Source: Methanobacteriota archaeon (GTDB lineage Archaea > Thermoplasmatota > Poseidoniia > Poseidoniales > Thalassarchaeaceae). Taken from it: DNA of 52,833 bases. The position numbers and the translations under genes are program-made. This document shows, in pieces, positions 38,133 through 48,276 of this stretch (the first letter of the stretch is position 1; the number at the start of each line of letters is the position of its first letter). The DNA is taken from assembly GCA_019654055.1 (NCBI GenBank), contig BPDA01000007.1, forward strand, positions 1 to 52,833. Reading direction: 5' to 3'. Under the pieces are notes generated by a model, which was not told the origin of the DNA, made no database searches, and saw only the letters and a list, made by a program, of their open reading frames with translations.

Positions 38133-40214
38133 TCCCAGACTCCTTCAAAGGTACAAGAATCGTTGCAAGTGTCGATAATTATCCCCGAATCAAGATACTC
38201 GAATCCCATGTTGTAGGCTTCAGGCACCCCCCTAATCTGCCCATGTGCATGAGAGTGGTAGTCCAGTGATCCTGCTAGATTACCGACTGGCACTTCGGGG
38301 AAATCGCCATCGAAGTACACAACCCCAGAACCCTCGATTGGACCGCTTGTCAAATCCACCCCCCATGGGTGCCAAGGAGATGACTCCAGATTCTGGATAC
38401 CGGCTGTCCTGACGGCCCTGTCGCAACTCAAAGTCGAAACTTGGAAGTCGTTCATTGAGGTAATGTAGAGCATTTGGAACGGTTGAATCAATCCCTCGAT
38501 GCCATTCTCGTGGTAAGGCAGGAATGTCTCTGCATCCAGAGAGTCCCATATTGACTGCATCGTGGCAATCATGATTCCTCTATCGTTCCTCGATGGGTAT
38601 GCTATACTCTCGGCAAAGAGCATCTCGAAGGTGATGTAGTGCGTGGACCTCTCAATCTGCTGGGTGAAAGAGGAACCTCCGACCCAGAGCACCCCTCTGT
38701 CGACTTCGGGGACCATACTCATCAAGGCCGGCCCGCGCAGTCCTCCGAACGAGATTCCCCAGTAATCGACATTCGATCCATCAACCAGATTGTTGCCTTC
38801 GTAGACGAACTCCTGAAGGTCGGCGCAGACGCCAGTGAACGTCCTAATCATTGCTAGGTTGTTGACGATTGACTGCATGTGGCGCTCGTGCTGGTGCTGG
38901 AAGTACTCGACGTTGATTAGAGAGTAGGTCAGGGCATCGAAATCGCCATCAGCCTCCATCCTTTCCAATCAGTCGCTATCATTACCCTGCCTGTGAGGTT
39001 TGCAAACTCTCGGCTGCCTGTGGCCATGCCATCTCCGTCACCCATGAATCCGTGACCTAAGACGGTCATGAGGCCCGAACGCCCTTCGTCAGCGAGGATC
39101 TGCGGAATCAGGATGGTGAAGACCACTTCTCTGAATTCGATGAACTCGGGGGTGCCGCTGAATCCCTCCGCATCTCTGCAGGAGGGTAGTCAGACTCCAT
39201 GTACTGAGGGGTGCTGAATGTGCCTCGGATGAGTCGGAAGGTGGCATTGTCATCGCCGTAACCGTCGACGACTTCTGTAACATTGCAACCTATTCCATCA
39301 TCCCCGAGTCTTTGTGATGCATCATCGCGCATGTGGACAATGTCTTGCAGGATGGAAGCCGTTGAAGCAGTATGGAAGAACCAAGCAGCTTGCAGACTTG
39401 CCCTTTCTACACCCGCGCCGCCTAGGGCTTCGAAGAGCCCCTCGTACTGGGCTCGCTGCGACTCAATCTGCGGCGAGTCGGTAGTCAGACCGTCTCTGAG
39501 TGCTACGAAAGCATCGGAACCCTCAATCGAATTACCCCCCGAATCCACTAGATTTCTGTACCCAACTCCGTAGGACGCATCGTGGTCGAGGCCCCGAATG
39601 GTTCGGATGTAGACGAACGTCGCCTCATCGTCTTGACTCCTCATGTCGACTTCGACCCAGTGGGGCAGTAGCTCCCCAGTATCGAGGTTAATCAGCAAGG
39701 TGCTGTGGCCTGAGTCTAAGGAGTCTCCGATACTGTATTGGTCAGCCATGCCGGAGACGTCCGGAGTAGACTCGAATGTGGTGAATATCTGTGTGGATGG
39801 ACTGTATCCGTCCACTCTGTTGATCATGTGAAACTCATCGGATGTCCCCGAACCGGAATCTGGAATCGCCTCACCCGGGATGTGCAACCTGTAACCAGTG
39901 GCCGTGCTCCCGTCATCTACCAGAAATGCTGGAGCCGGGAAAGGAAGCATGCAGTGATGCGGATTGACATCATCGCAGAACTCTGACTGTGAAGCCAGCC
40001 TAACGTCTGGCTCGGGTTCGGGCTCGGGTTCGGGCTCAGGATAGATACAGGATCTGTCCGACACCGTCGCATCTGGATTGTAATTCTCGGCAGCCTCATC
40101 CATGCAACCTGGGATTTCTTCGGGCTCCTGCTCAGTCTCCCCCCCAGTGCAGCCGGATAGCAGCATTGAGATTACTAGCAGAATGGGTATCTTCGTCTTG
40201 GCATTATTCCTCAT
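38129..40214 (-). CDS. Secreted esterase/lipase-like lipoprotein (two frameshifts)
   Basis: About 695 residues joining track pieces 39108-40262, 38929-39126 and 38129-38968, with breaks near 39165 and 38960. The start is ATG 40214 (MRNNAKTKIPILLVISMLLSG) with lipobox LSGC. Next comes a short GCMDEAAENYNPDATVSD unit of a type common in marine surface proteins, then a PEPEPEP linker. The body has GHSTLLINLDTGELLPHWVEVD, GHGFMGDGDG and the alpha/beta-hydrolase nucleophile elbow YWGISFGGLRGP (GISFG). SLDYHSHAHGQ near the end may carry the catalytic His. It is probably membrane-tethered, hydrolysing esters outside the cell; the substrate is unknown. TTTGATAA about 25-30 bases upstream may be its TATA box. 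Confidence 0.75.
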
Positions 40215-40251
40215 CGACCCCGTGAGGCTCCAAGTGGTTATCAAATGTCCT

Positions 40252-41309
40252 TCAGGATGCAAGCATCCTGTGGAAGTGGTGAACTCCCGTTTCTTTCTTT
40301 GGAGAGTATCGCCCCCTGTCGTAAGTCCCGGACATCACCCCCCTCTGGGTCGCCTCGACGATTCCTTGATCCTCTTCCTCTACCTTGTCGAGGTCTCCAC
40401 CTGCGCCCTTTCCGAGCTTAGAACGGTCCCAGACGAAGCCGTAGTAGACGATTCTGGTCCGTTTCACCGAGATTGGGATGACGAGATTCACAGACAGCCC
40501 CCACGGGTAGAAGTTCAGCATCAAGCCAGGGTACAGCCAGTAGTAGTAGGCCGCGATTCGCTGTCCGTGATCGGGTGAGGACTCTGGCAGATCGAAGCAC
40601 GTCTCTGTGTCTCTGGCGATGCCGACCTGTAGCACACCTCCCTCGAACAGCTCGGTGCGATATGAGTCGTAGTCCAGCTCCTCGTGCAAGTCCCCGTGGA
40701 CGTAGGGAATGTGGAATCCCTCGAGGTAGTTGTCGACATACAGGGCCCAGTTGGCATCTATTTCGTACGAGCGGTGGCGCGAGGGGTCGTGCTCGAACGA
40801 CTCGATTGGCATCCAGCCCACACGGCACTCGAGCTCTGCTAGGCAGTCTGCAAAGCGGCTCGGCCCGTTACCTGCGAAGAGGAGCCCCTTCCATCGCTTG
40901 AGGTCGAACTCGCGAAGGTCGTCAGAGGAACTCGGGAAACCCTCCACACCCTCGAACTCCGGCATGTTCCGCATGCAACCGTCGAGTCCGAAGGTGCGGC
41001 CATGGTAACCGCATCGCAGGACCGACGCGCTACATGCTTCGGTCGAAACCAGCATCCCGCGGTGGGTGCAGACGTTGGAAAGGCACCTGAAGCCATCATC
41101 GCGGGTGAGAGCATCGACTCCCCCACAAACCGCTCCATATGCTCGAGGGGAAGCACGTTGTGCTCTGCCAGTTGACTCACGTGGGCTGCGAAGTGCCAGC
41201 ATTCGGAGAACCCCGCCACCACCTCGGAGAAGACCGACTCTTCGGTGTAGAACCGAGAAGGCAGAGTATGCGCCTTGCGAATGTCCGGATCAATCAGTTC
41301 GTCCGACAT
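40252..41309 (-). CDS. Rieske-type ring-hydroxylating oxygenase alpha subunit-like protein (one frameshift)
   Basis: About 350 residues joining 40839-41312 and 40252-41202, with a break near 41118. The N-terminal part reads FYTEESVFSEVVAGFSECWHF. The Rieske 2Fe-2S site is CTHRG followed by CGYHGRTF. The mononuclear iron site lies in DNYLEGFHIPYVH, followed later by YYYWLYPGLMLNFYPWGLSV. It resembles the choline monooxygenase/phenylpropionate dioxygenase group, which needs a reductase partner not seen here. The ATG overlaps the grpE stop (TGATG), an unexpected pairing of a chaperone cofactor with an oxygenase. Confidence 0.85.
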
Positions 41310-41815
41310 CACTCACCCTCGGCCACAATCACTCTAGCGGCGCGGAGGACGCGGTCATGGTACATGTATCCGACCTCGACAACCTCGATGACACTGCCCG
41401 CCACGGCTCCCTCTGGCACGGGAACCGTGGCTATCGCCTCCATCTTGGTTGGGTCGAAGGAGGACTCGACATCAATCTGGCTGACGCCCTCCGCCTCCAA
41501 GGCCGCCCTAGCGCCCTCTAAGGTGAGTCTGACCCCTTCACCGAGGGCTTCGGAACCCTCACCATCGGAGGCCGCCAGTGCCTTCTCAAGGCTGTCGACC
41601 AGAGGCAGCATCCTGAGGGCCATCGACATGCCTCCGTAGCGCATTGCCTCTGAACGCTCCTTGGCGGCCCTCTGCCTCACGTTGACCATCTCCGCGGCAG
41701 AGTACTGCAACTCCTTCTCGAGTTCCGCCACCCTGTTCTCCAGACTCTTCACTGGGTCAACCCCCTCGTCTTGCTCGGGGGCCTCCGGGGCCTCGCCTCC
41801 TGTCTCGTCCGTCAC
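41309..41815 (-). CDS. grpE: Nucleotide exchange factor GrpE
   Basis: 168 residues. An acidic, flexible N-terminus is followed by the long coiled coil (KSLENRVAELEKELQYSAAEMVNVRQRA) and the beta-wing domain ending FDPTKMEAIATVPV..VGYMYHDRVLRAARVIVAEGE, the GrpE C-terminal signature. It releases ADP from DnaK. dnaK and dnaJ are not next to it, unlike the common archaeal hrcA/grpE/dnaK order; instead the gene continues into the Rieske oxygenase. ATTATTGAATAG about 30 bases upstream on the minus strand may be a TATA box. Confidence 0.9.
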   Translation of the reverse strand: MTDETGGEAPEAPEQDEGVDPVKSLENRVAELEKELQYSAAEMVNVRQRAAKERSEAMRYGGMSMALRMLPLVDSLEKALAASDGEGSEALGEGVRLTLEGARAALEAEGVSQIDVESSFDPTKMEAIATVPVPEGAVAGSVIEVVEVGYMYHDRVLRAARVIVAEGE

Positions 41816-41856
41816 GCTGCCGCGTCTTATGGCCTATTCAATAATCCAATGGTATC

Positions 41857-43635
41857 CTACTCAGCGTAGAAGTACTCTCCCTCGGCCTTCTGGGAGCGGT
41901 CCTTGACGCTGCCGGGCTTGTTTATTCTGGGCCTATGCGAGTCATGGTCACGCCGGAATGTGACGTCCACGCTGGAGAGGAAGCGGTTCATACCCTTCCG
42001 CAGGCTAAGCGGTCCCATCGCTTCGCCATTACTACCTCCTTCACCCTCGAAGACTAGGAGGGAGTCGCTGACGATGTCGATGAAGTAGATGTCGTGATCT
42101 ATCACCATGGCCGCCTTCTCGTTGCTCTCCATGGTCCTCCGAATCGCCTTGGCTGCCTCCATCCTCGCGTTGGCGTCGAGGTGCGCACTCGGCTCGTCCA
42201 ACAGGTACAGGTCAGCCTCCCTACCTAGGCAGATGGCAATGCTCACCGCCTGGAGCTCTCCTCCGGAGAGCTTCTTGACTTGCAGCTCCAGCATCTTGTC
42301 AACCTGCAGGGTCCGAATCACTTGGGTGTGGAACTCACCGGTTCGCCATTTGTTACCCAGCTCGGTGTCTAGCCAGTCCTGCACGGTGCCATCGAAGTCG
42401 GCACTCACGTGCTGGGGCTTGTAGGAGACCTTCGCGTCCATGGTGCACCATCCCTCGTCCGGTTCGATTTCCCCTGCGATTACCCTGACCATCGTCGTCT
42501 TCCCCGTCGCGTTGGGACCAACCACGCCCACCACCTCGGCGGACTTGACCTCGCCCTCACCGGTCTTGAGGTGGAAGTCTCCTAGCTTCTTCTCGATGCC
42601 TCCCCACTTGAGAATCGGCATACCCACCTCCTCTCCCCTTGTGCGCCCGCGCAGGAACTGTATCGGCTTGTCACGAATCCTGATGTTCTCCTCAGGGAGG
42701 AAACCGTCTAGGTAGGCGTTGATCGCCGTCCGCGTCGAGCGAGGAGGCGTGAAGATGCCGTAGGCCGCTCGTTCTCCATAGACCACATGCAGCAGGTCGC
42801 ACAGCACGTCGAGTATCGCTAGGTCGTGCTCGACGACCAGAATGCGCTTGCCGCGCTCCGCTAGACCCTGAATGATTCGGACAACTCTCATCCTCTCGTG
42901 GATGTCGAGGTACGAGGATGGTTCGTCGAAGAAGTACACGTCTGCCTCCTTCAGCAGCGTGGCACACAGCGCCACGCGCTGCAGCTCACCTCCAGACAGC
43001 GCGCCCAGCTTTCGATCCAGGACGTGGTCTATTGCCAGCATTGAGGCGTGCTCGACGAGCTCACTGCGGTCGTCGACCCTCTCCAGCAGCTCGCGCACCT
43101 CTCCGTCGAATATCTTCGGCAGCTTGTCGATGTACTGCGGCTTCACAGCGACCGTCACGCCCTCCTTGGCGACCATCCCGAGGTAGTCTCGGAGCTCGCC
43201 ACGCGGGAATGACTCCAGCACCTCTGTCCATTCGCGTGAATCCACAGTCCAATCTCCCAGATTGGGTTGGATGGTCCCAGCTAGCAGGTTCACCGCGGTC
43301 GACTTACCCATCCCGTTGGGCCCCAGTATACCGACGACCTGCTCCTCGCGAGGTGCTGGTAACCTGAACAGCCGGAAACCGTTCTCACCGTACCGGTGTG
43401 TCATCTCACCGTCCAGCTCCTCGGGCAGGTTGGTGATGATTAGCGCGTCGAATGGGCATTTGACCACGCAGATCCCACAGCCTATGCAAAGGGGTTCCGA
43501 GACCAGCGGCTTGCCACTCGAGTCATCGAGCACGATGCACTCGATGCCGTTGCGCACGGGGGGGCAGAAAGCCCAGCACTCCGCATTGCACTTCTTAGGC
43601 TGGCAACGGTCCTCCAGCAGAACTGCCACCCTCAT
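41857..43635 (-). CDS. ABCE1 / RNase L inhibitor-like ribosome recycling ATPase
   Basis: 592 residues, the full family length. The N-terminal twin 4Fe-4S domain is CQPKKCNAECWAFCPP plus CIGCGICVVKCPF. The first nucleotide-binding domain has GPNGMGKST, the signature LSGGELQR and FFDEPSSYLDIHERM. The hinge follows, and the second domain has GPNATGKTT, LSGGELQAVSIA and LLDEPSAHLDANARM. It splits post-termination ribosomes in archaea and eukaryotes. No frameshifts. It sits alone between grpE and the prenyl synthase genes on the same strand. Confidence 0.95.
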   Translation of the reverse strand: MRVAVLLEDRCQPKKCNAECWAFCPPVRNGIECIVLDDSSGKPLVSEPLCIGCGICVVKCPFDALIITNLPEELDGEMTHRYGENGFRLFRLPAPREEQVVGILGPNGMGKSTAVNLLAGTIQPNLGDWTVDSREWTEVLESFPRGELRDYLGMVAKEGVTVAVKPQYIDKLPKIFDGEVRELLERVDDRSELVEHASMLAIDHVLDRKLGALSGGELQRVALCATLLKEADVYFFDEPSSYLDIHERMRVVRIIQGLAERGKRILVVEHDLAILDVLCDLLHVVYGERAAYGIFTPPRSTRTAINAYLDGFLPEENIRIRDKPIQFLRGRTRGEEVGMPILKWGGIEKKLGDFHLKTGEGEVKSAEVVGVVGPNATGKTTMVRVIAGEIEPDEGWCTMDAKVSYKPQHVSADFDGTVQDWLDTELGNKWRTGEFHTQVIRTLQVDKMLELQVKKLSGGELQAVSIAICLGREADLYLLDEPSAHLDANARMEAAKAIRRTMESNEKAAMVIDHDIYFIDIVSDSLLVFEGEGGSNGEAMGPLSLRKGMNRFLSSVDVTFRRDHDSHRPRINKPGSVKDRSQKAEGEYFYAE

Positions 43636-43703
43636 GCTCCTTCCCCCGTTGCGATTTGCTCTATACTTCTTCCGTGTGGCTTGCCATAGGCAGCCGCTTC
43701 TGC

Positions 43704-44954
43704 TCAGAGTGCAAGGAAGCGGTAGCGCACGTACACGTACGCGGCGAAGACCATCTTCTCGGTCTTGCTGAGTTGTATCCTCTCGGTGAAGACGTCACCG
43801 TCCCTCTTCTGAATCTTCTTCAGGATTGACGTGTAGAAGCTCGCCATGGCCGCCGGCGAGTATCGCGATGACCGGTCCAGCATCGGTAGTAGTTTGAACG
43901 CCTTCTCACGGTATCCCTCACATCTCTCGATGTACTCGTCCACGAACGGCTTCCATCCAGGGTGTTTGAGTAGCTCCTTACCGCTCTTCACGTCTTCCTC
44001 GGTGATTCCGAAGCGTGCTAAGTCGTCCAGCGGCAGGTAGATCCTGTCGCGCTCGGCGTCCTCTGCGACGTCACGTAGGATGTTGGTAAGCTGCATGAAC
44101 ACGCCCCATGACTCGGCGTACTCGCGAGCCCGTTGGTCGTCGTAGCCGTAGATCTCTATGCACACCAGGCCGACGGTGGAGGCGACCCGGTAGCAGTACG
44201 AGTACAGGTCCTCGAAGGTCTCGTAGCGGTTGCGGTGGAAGTCGTCCTCCATTCCGCTGACCATGTCGTCTAGCAGCTGCCGCGGAATCCCGAAGGTTTC
44301 CACTGTGTCCTTCATGGCCATGAAAATGGGGTCGGTCGAGGTGATGTCTCCGTATGCGGTGGAGAGCTTCTTCCTGTAGTAGAACAACTGCGACATCTTG
44401 TCGTTGTAGGCCGACCTCTCGACCACCGGACGGCCCGGGCTCAGTAGTTCGATCTTCGACCTGTAGTCGACTGACTCGGGCTCGTCGGTTGAGCCACCGG
44501 GAAAGACGTCCTCGTAGTCTCCGTCGGCTATGTCGTCAGCGCGTCGGCAGAACGCGTAGTAGGCCATTATTGCCCTACGCTCCAGATTTGGCAGGTACTT
44601 GAAGGAGTGGTAGAAGTTGCCCGCCTCCCTCCTAGTGAGCTCCTCGCAGTAGTCGTAGGCGGTCTCTGTCATGTCGTCAGGTACGTCTGGTTCGGTCCAG
44701 ATTGCAGCGTCGATGTGCCTGAACGGGTTGACCAACTGTCCCCTGTTTCCGATTACTCCCATGAAAAGGGCCCCCTCTCTCACTGCCTCGATGGCTGTGA
44801 TGCTGATTGCGCGAGCAGCCTCTTTGGTCAGGCTGACCGCCGATCGCACCCTGTCGATACCACTCGCAGGCTCGTCCGTCTCGAACAGGGATATGCTCCG
44901 CTCGGCATCGTATCCGGCCGAAATCACCGAATCAGAATCCTGACGCTGAGCCAT
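43704..44954 (-). CDS. Phytoene/squalene synthase family enzyme 1 (CrtB-like)
   Basis: 416 residues. The first aspartate-rich motif is FCRRADDIADGDYED and the second LTNILRDVAEDAERDRIYLPLDD, the two magnesium-diphosphate sites of head-to-head prenyltransferases. YCYRVASTVGLVCIEIYGY is the conserved central helix. A ~70-residue N-terminal extension precedes the catalytic fold. The motif spelling is closest to phytoene-synthase/HpnD-type enzymes, joining two geranylgeranyl (or farnesyl) diphosphates. The product, C40 or C30, cannot be told from sequence alone. It lies 108 bases downstream of its paralogue on the same strand. Confidence 0.85.
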   Translation of the reverse strand: MAQRQDSDSVISAGYDAERSISLFETDEPASGIDRVRSAVSLTKEAARAISITAIEAVREGALFMGVIGNRGQLVNPFRHIDAAIWTEPDVPDDMTETAYDYCEELTRREAGNFYHSFKYLPNLERRAIMAYYAFCRRADDIADGDYEDVFPGGSTDEPESVDYRSKIELLSPGRPVVERSAYNDKMSQLFYYRKKLSTAYGDITSTDPIFMAMKDTVETFGIPRQLLDDMVSGMEDDFHRNRYETFEDLYSYCYRVASTVGLVCIEIYGYDDQRAREYAESWGVFMQLTNILRDVAEDAERDRIYLPLDDLARFGITEEDVKSGKELLKHPGWKPFVDEYIERCEGYREKAFKLLPMLDRSSRYSPAAMASFYTSILKKIQKRDGDVFTERIQLSKTEKMVFAAYVYVRYRFLAL

Positions 44955-45023
44955 GCTGTTCCCGAAACGAGCGACCGCAACCTGCCTTTGAACCTCTCCC
45001 TCGTGCGCGCGGGACGCGCGTCG

Positions 45024-45042
45024 TGCGGTCCTCAGGACCGCA
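45024..45042. other. Perfect 8-bp inverted repeat with 3-base loop between the two prenyl synthase genes
   Basis: TGCGGTCC-TCA-GGACCGCA. It lies 21 bases past the stop of the upstream paralogue and about 70 bases before the next start. On the minus strand a GAAAAACGC stretch precedes it and GACGCGCGTC, another palindrome, follows. It could end or attenuate the upstream transcript or regulate the downstream promoter (GGTTCAAAGG, 44988-44997). Confidence 0.5.
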
Positions 45043-45062
45043 GTGGAGCGTTTTTCAAAGCG

Positions 45063-46076
45063 TCATCCATCACGGTACTCGTTGAGTAGCGCCCTACTCC
45101 TCTTGGAGAATGGGACTGCGAGGGCAACTCTACGAACTAGTCCCTCGATATCGGACCTGCTAATCTTGATTCTGCTGTCGGAATCAAGCACGTTGCCCTG
45201 CCTGAGTAGCATCAGGGTGCGTTGCCCGATGAGCACGGGGAGCATACAGGAGCCGCGCAGTCGCAACTGACGGTGGGGAAGCATGCCGATGTACTCCACG
45301 GCCGCATCCAGATGGGACTCGGCTAGGTCAATGTAGGAGTCGAACAAGGGCCTAAAGCTCTCCATGTTGCCCTCATCGAGGAGATCGGCAGGGACCAATC
45401 CGTGCGCCGACAGGGAGCTGCTCGGGATGTAGCAGCGCCCCATCCTCATGTCCACGGGGATGTCGCGGAGAATGTTGATCAGTTGCAGGGCCTTGCCGAA
45501 CCGAACCCCCCTCTCGAAGAGCCTCTCTTCGGTCTGTGCATCGGCATTGTAGATGTGGTCCAGAGTCATCCGGGTCCAGAACTCACCAACACTGCCGGCG
45601 ACCCTGTATGCGTAGTCGTCCAGATCGGCATCCTCCGAGAGGGCGACCACATCACCCTCGGATGCAGTGGTGAAGCGTCGCAGGTCGAGGCTCTGACCAC
45701 CCACGATGACGTCGAGGCAACGACGTATGTGCAGTTGATCGGACTCGCTCAATTGGCCTATGCAGGCCACGGTCTCCTCGACGCTCTCGAGCAGCCTCTT
45801 CTCTGATGCTATGCTCTGTAACTGGGCGATCCCCGCGAGTTCGGGAGGCGAATCCGAGCGACCTTGCGCGTACTCGTTGTAATGCTCCAGCGCAGCTAGC
45901 CTGGACTCCGGGGAACCGCGTTCCGAGTCAGCTATGGTGTCCGACGTCCTAGCCAGTAGGTAGAGCAGTCCGAGTTGCGACCTGACTCCAGAGGGAAGCT
46001 GCTTGAGGCTGAGGTAGAATGATCTGGAGGTCCCCTTCAGGATGGCGTCCAACTCCGCGTCCAACACATCGGCCAT
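45063..46076 (-). CDS. Phytoene/squalene synthase family enzyme 2 (squalene synthase-like)
   Basis: 337 residues. LKGTSRSFYLSLKQLP and YLLARTSDTIADSERG are the spellings of the bacterial squalene-synthase-like branch, with the first Asp-rich motif as DTIAD. The second is LINILRDIPVDMRMGRCYIP, and the central YRVAGSVGEFWTRM is conserved. It is likely to condense two farnesyl or geranylgeranyl diphosphates. Having two divergent paralogues next to each other resembles two-step HpnC/HpnD squalene routes or separate squalene and phytoene enzymes. Weak hydrophobic segments near the C-terminus may attach it to the membrane. Confidence 0.85.
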   Translation of the reverse strand: MADVLDAELDAILKGTSRSFYLSLKQLPSGVRSQLGLLYLLARTSDTIADSERGSPESRLAALEHYNEYAQGRSDSPPELAGIAQLQSIASEKRLLESVEETVACIGQLSESDQLHIRRCLDVIVGGQSLDLRRFTTASEGDVVALSEDADLDDYAYRVAGSVGEFWTRMTLDHIYNADAQTEERLFERGVRFGKALQLINILRDIPVDMRMGRCYIPSSSLSAHGLVPADLLDEGNMESFRPLFDSYIDLAESHLDAAVEYIGMLPHRQLRLRGSCMLPVLIGQRTLMLLRQGNVLDSDSRIKISRSDIEGLVRRVALAVPFSKRSRALLNEYRDG

Positions 46077-46111
46077 GGCACTCCCTCGGCCCGACTCAGC
46101 CGCCCCCTCAT

Positions 46112-47041
46112 CTAAGACTCTCGCAGTCCCGCTTCGATGAGGACCCCGAGCAGGACCTGTCCTATGGCCGATGGGTCCCTCGCGACGTGGATACCAGCCG
46201 CTTCGAAGGCCGCGAACTTCTCCTCAGCAGTCCCCTTGCCCCCGGAGATGATTGCCCCGGCGTGCCCCATCCTCTTCCCGGGGGGCGCGGTGGCGCCGGC
46301 GACGAAGCCGACTATGGGCTTGCTGAAGTTGTCGGCGGCCCATGCGGCCGCGTCCTCCTCGGCGGTGCCACCAATCTCGCCGATTAGCACCACGGCCTCG
46401 GTCTCCGGGTCCTCCTCGAATGCCGCTAGGCAGTCGATGAACCCGGTGCCGCTGACAGGGTCGCCGCCTATGCCGATGCAGGTAGTCTGACCCTCGCCGA
46501 TGCTCATTGTCTGAGCCACCGCCTCGTAGGTCAGCGTGCCTGACTTGGAGATGATGCCAATCCTCCCCTTGGCATGGATGTAGCCGGGCATTATTCCGAC
46601 CTTACACCCGCCCTGCTCGCCGGGTGTGATTATCCCCGGGCAGTTGGGGCCAATCAGGCGGACGCCCGGCTTGTCGGACAGATGACCAATCGAGCGCACC
46701 ATGTCGAGTGTCGGGATGCCCTCAGTGATGCAGACTATCAGACCCCCTCCCCTAATCTCGTGGAATGCCTCTGCCGCCTCAATGATGGCCGAGGCTGCGA
46801 ACCTCGCTGGCACGTAGATGACGCTGACATCGGCACCGGTGTCCGAGACCGCCTCCGTCATGCTCTCGTAGACGGGGACCGTTCTACCGGGCAGCTCAAC
46901 GGTCTGGCCGCCCTTGCCCGGGGTGACCCCACCGACGACGTCGGTTCCGTACTCCTCCATGCGAGTTGCATGGAAGGTGCCCTGACTGCCGGTGATGCCC
47001 TGCACGAGCACCTTACTTTCCTCGTGGACCCAGATGCTCAT
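46112..47041 (-). CDS. sucD: Succinyl-CoA synthetase alpha subunit
   Basis: 309 residues. CoA-binding Rossmann region: [21 protein letters not shown] and [10 protein letters not shown]. Then [30 protein letters not shown] and [16 protein letters not shown], with the active-site histidine in [13 protein letters not shown]. It forms succinyl-CoA or makes ATP/GTP from it with the beta subunit. The ATG overlaps the sucC stop by one base. The 3' end is 35 bases before the squalene synthase-like gene, so those genes may be read together. Confidence 0.94.
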   Translation of the reverse strand: MSIWVHEESKVLVQGITGSQGTFHATRMEEYGTDVVGGVTPGKGGQTVELPGRTVPVYESMTEAVSDTGADVSVIYVPARFAASAIIEAAEAFHEIRGGGLIVCITEGIPTLDMVRSIGHLSDKPGVRLIGPNCPGIITPGEQGGCKVGIMPGYIHAKGRIGIISKSGTLTYEAVAQTMSIGEGQTTCIGIGGDPVSGTGFIDCLAAFEEDPETEAVVLIGEIGGTAEEDAAAWAADNFSKPIVGFVAGATAPPGKRMGHAGAIISGGKGTAEEKFAAFEAAGIHVARDPSAIGQVLLGVLIEAGLRES

Positions 47042-48248
47042 CAGTCTCCGCCTCCTATCGCACCGACTATGGCCTCGGCCCCCTCAGCCAGCGTGCTGGT
47101 GGTGATGACAGAGAGGTCGCTGGACTCGAGGACCTCCTTGCCCTGCTCGTGATTCGTGCCTGAGAATCTGACCACCAGTGGCACATTGAGGCCGACCTCC
47201 GCCGACGCGTCGATGATGCTGCGGGCTACCATGTCGCAGCGGATGATGCCGCCGAAGATGTTTACGAGAATCCCCTCGACGTTCGGGTCCTCTAGGATGA
47301 TTCCGAAGGCGGCGGTGATTGACTCTTTGTTGGCCCCGCCCCCGATGTCGAGGAAGTTGGCCGGCTCGCCACCGTAGAGCTTGATAACGTCCATCGAGGC
47401 CATCGCTAGGCCCGCACCGTTGACAAGACAGCCGATGTTACCGTCGAGCTTGACGTAGGATAGGCCGGACCGCTTCGCCCTGACCTCGGTCTCCTCCTCC
47501 TCGGAGCGGTCGCGCAGCTCCGCCCTCCAAGGGTGCCTGAACGATGCGTTGTCGTCGAAGCTGACCTTAGAGTCCAGAGCGACCATCGTGCCACCCTCGG
47601 TCCTGACCAGCGGGTTGATCTCGACCATCGAGCAATCCAGCCCGACGAACATTTCCGCCAGCCGACCAATCATCTCGACGAACGAGCCGTGGGCCGATCC
47701 GGTCAGTCCTAGCGAGTCGGCGAGCGCAGCCTTCTGCTCGTCGCCAAGCCCATTCAGAGGGTCTACCCATGCCTTGTGGATGGCCTCGGGAGTCTTCTCC
47801 GCCACCTCCTCGATGTCCATGCCACCCTCTGTGGATACCATAATCAGGACCGAGTCGGCCTCGCGGTCGACTAGCAGGGCGAGATAGTACTCATGCGCGA
47901 TTGAGCAGCCGGCTTCGACATACAGGTTACCGACCGTCTTGCCACGACTCCGGTTTGCTTGGTGACCAGCCGGTTGCCTAGGATGTTGGAGGCGTACTCC
48001 TCGACCTGCTCGCGCGAGGAGGCAATCTTGACGCCCCCTTCCATCACGAGATTTCCCGTGTCATGGTCGTACAGCTTGCCCTTGCCCCTGCCTCCAGCGT
48101 GAATCTGGCTCTTCACCGCCACTACCTGCGAGCCCAGCGAGTCGTAGGCCGTGAGGGCCTGCTCTACACTGGTGCAGTGGACCCCGTCCTGCACCGCGAT
48201 GCCTGACTCCCTGAACAGGGCCTTGCCCTGATACTCGTGGATGTTCAC
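47041..48248 (-). CDS. sucC: Succinyl-CoA synthetase beta subunit (frameshift near 47943)
   Basis: About 402 residues from GTG 48248 ([17 protein letters not shown]), the usual start; the track begins 13 codons too early at 48287. The ATP-grasp opening is [16 protein letters not shown]. The frame breaks after [10 protein letters not shown] and continues in the other ORF just before [15 protein letters not shown]. Later blocks: [42 protein letters not shown] and [19 protein letters not shown] about 26 bases before the GTG is a plausible TATA box for sucCD. Confidence 0.92.
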
Positions 48249-48276
48249 GGCCCGGCCACCCCAACCCCGTCTTTCA

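Noticed and set aside
45024-45060. Hairpin plus T-run (GCGTTTTTC) as a plus-strand intrinsic terminator
   Set aside because: No plus-strand gene ends here; both flanking genes are on the minus strand, where the order is A-run then hairpin.
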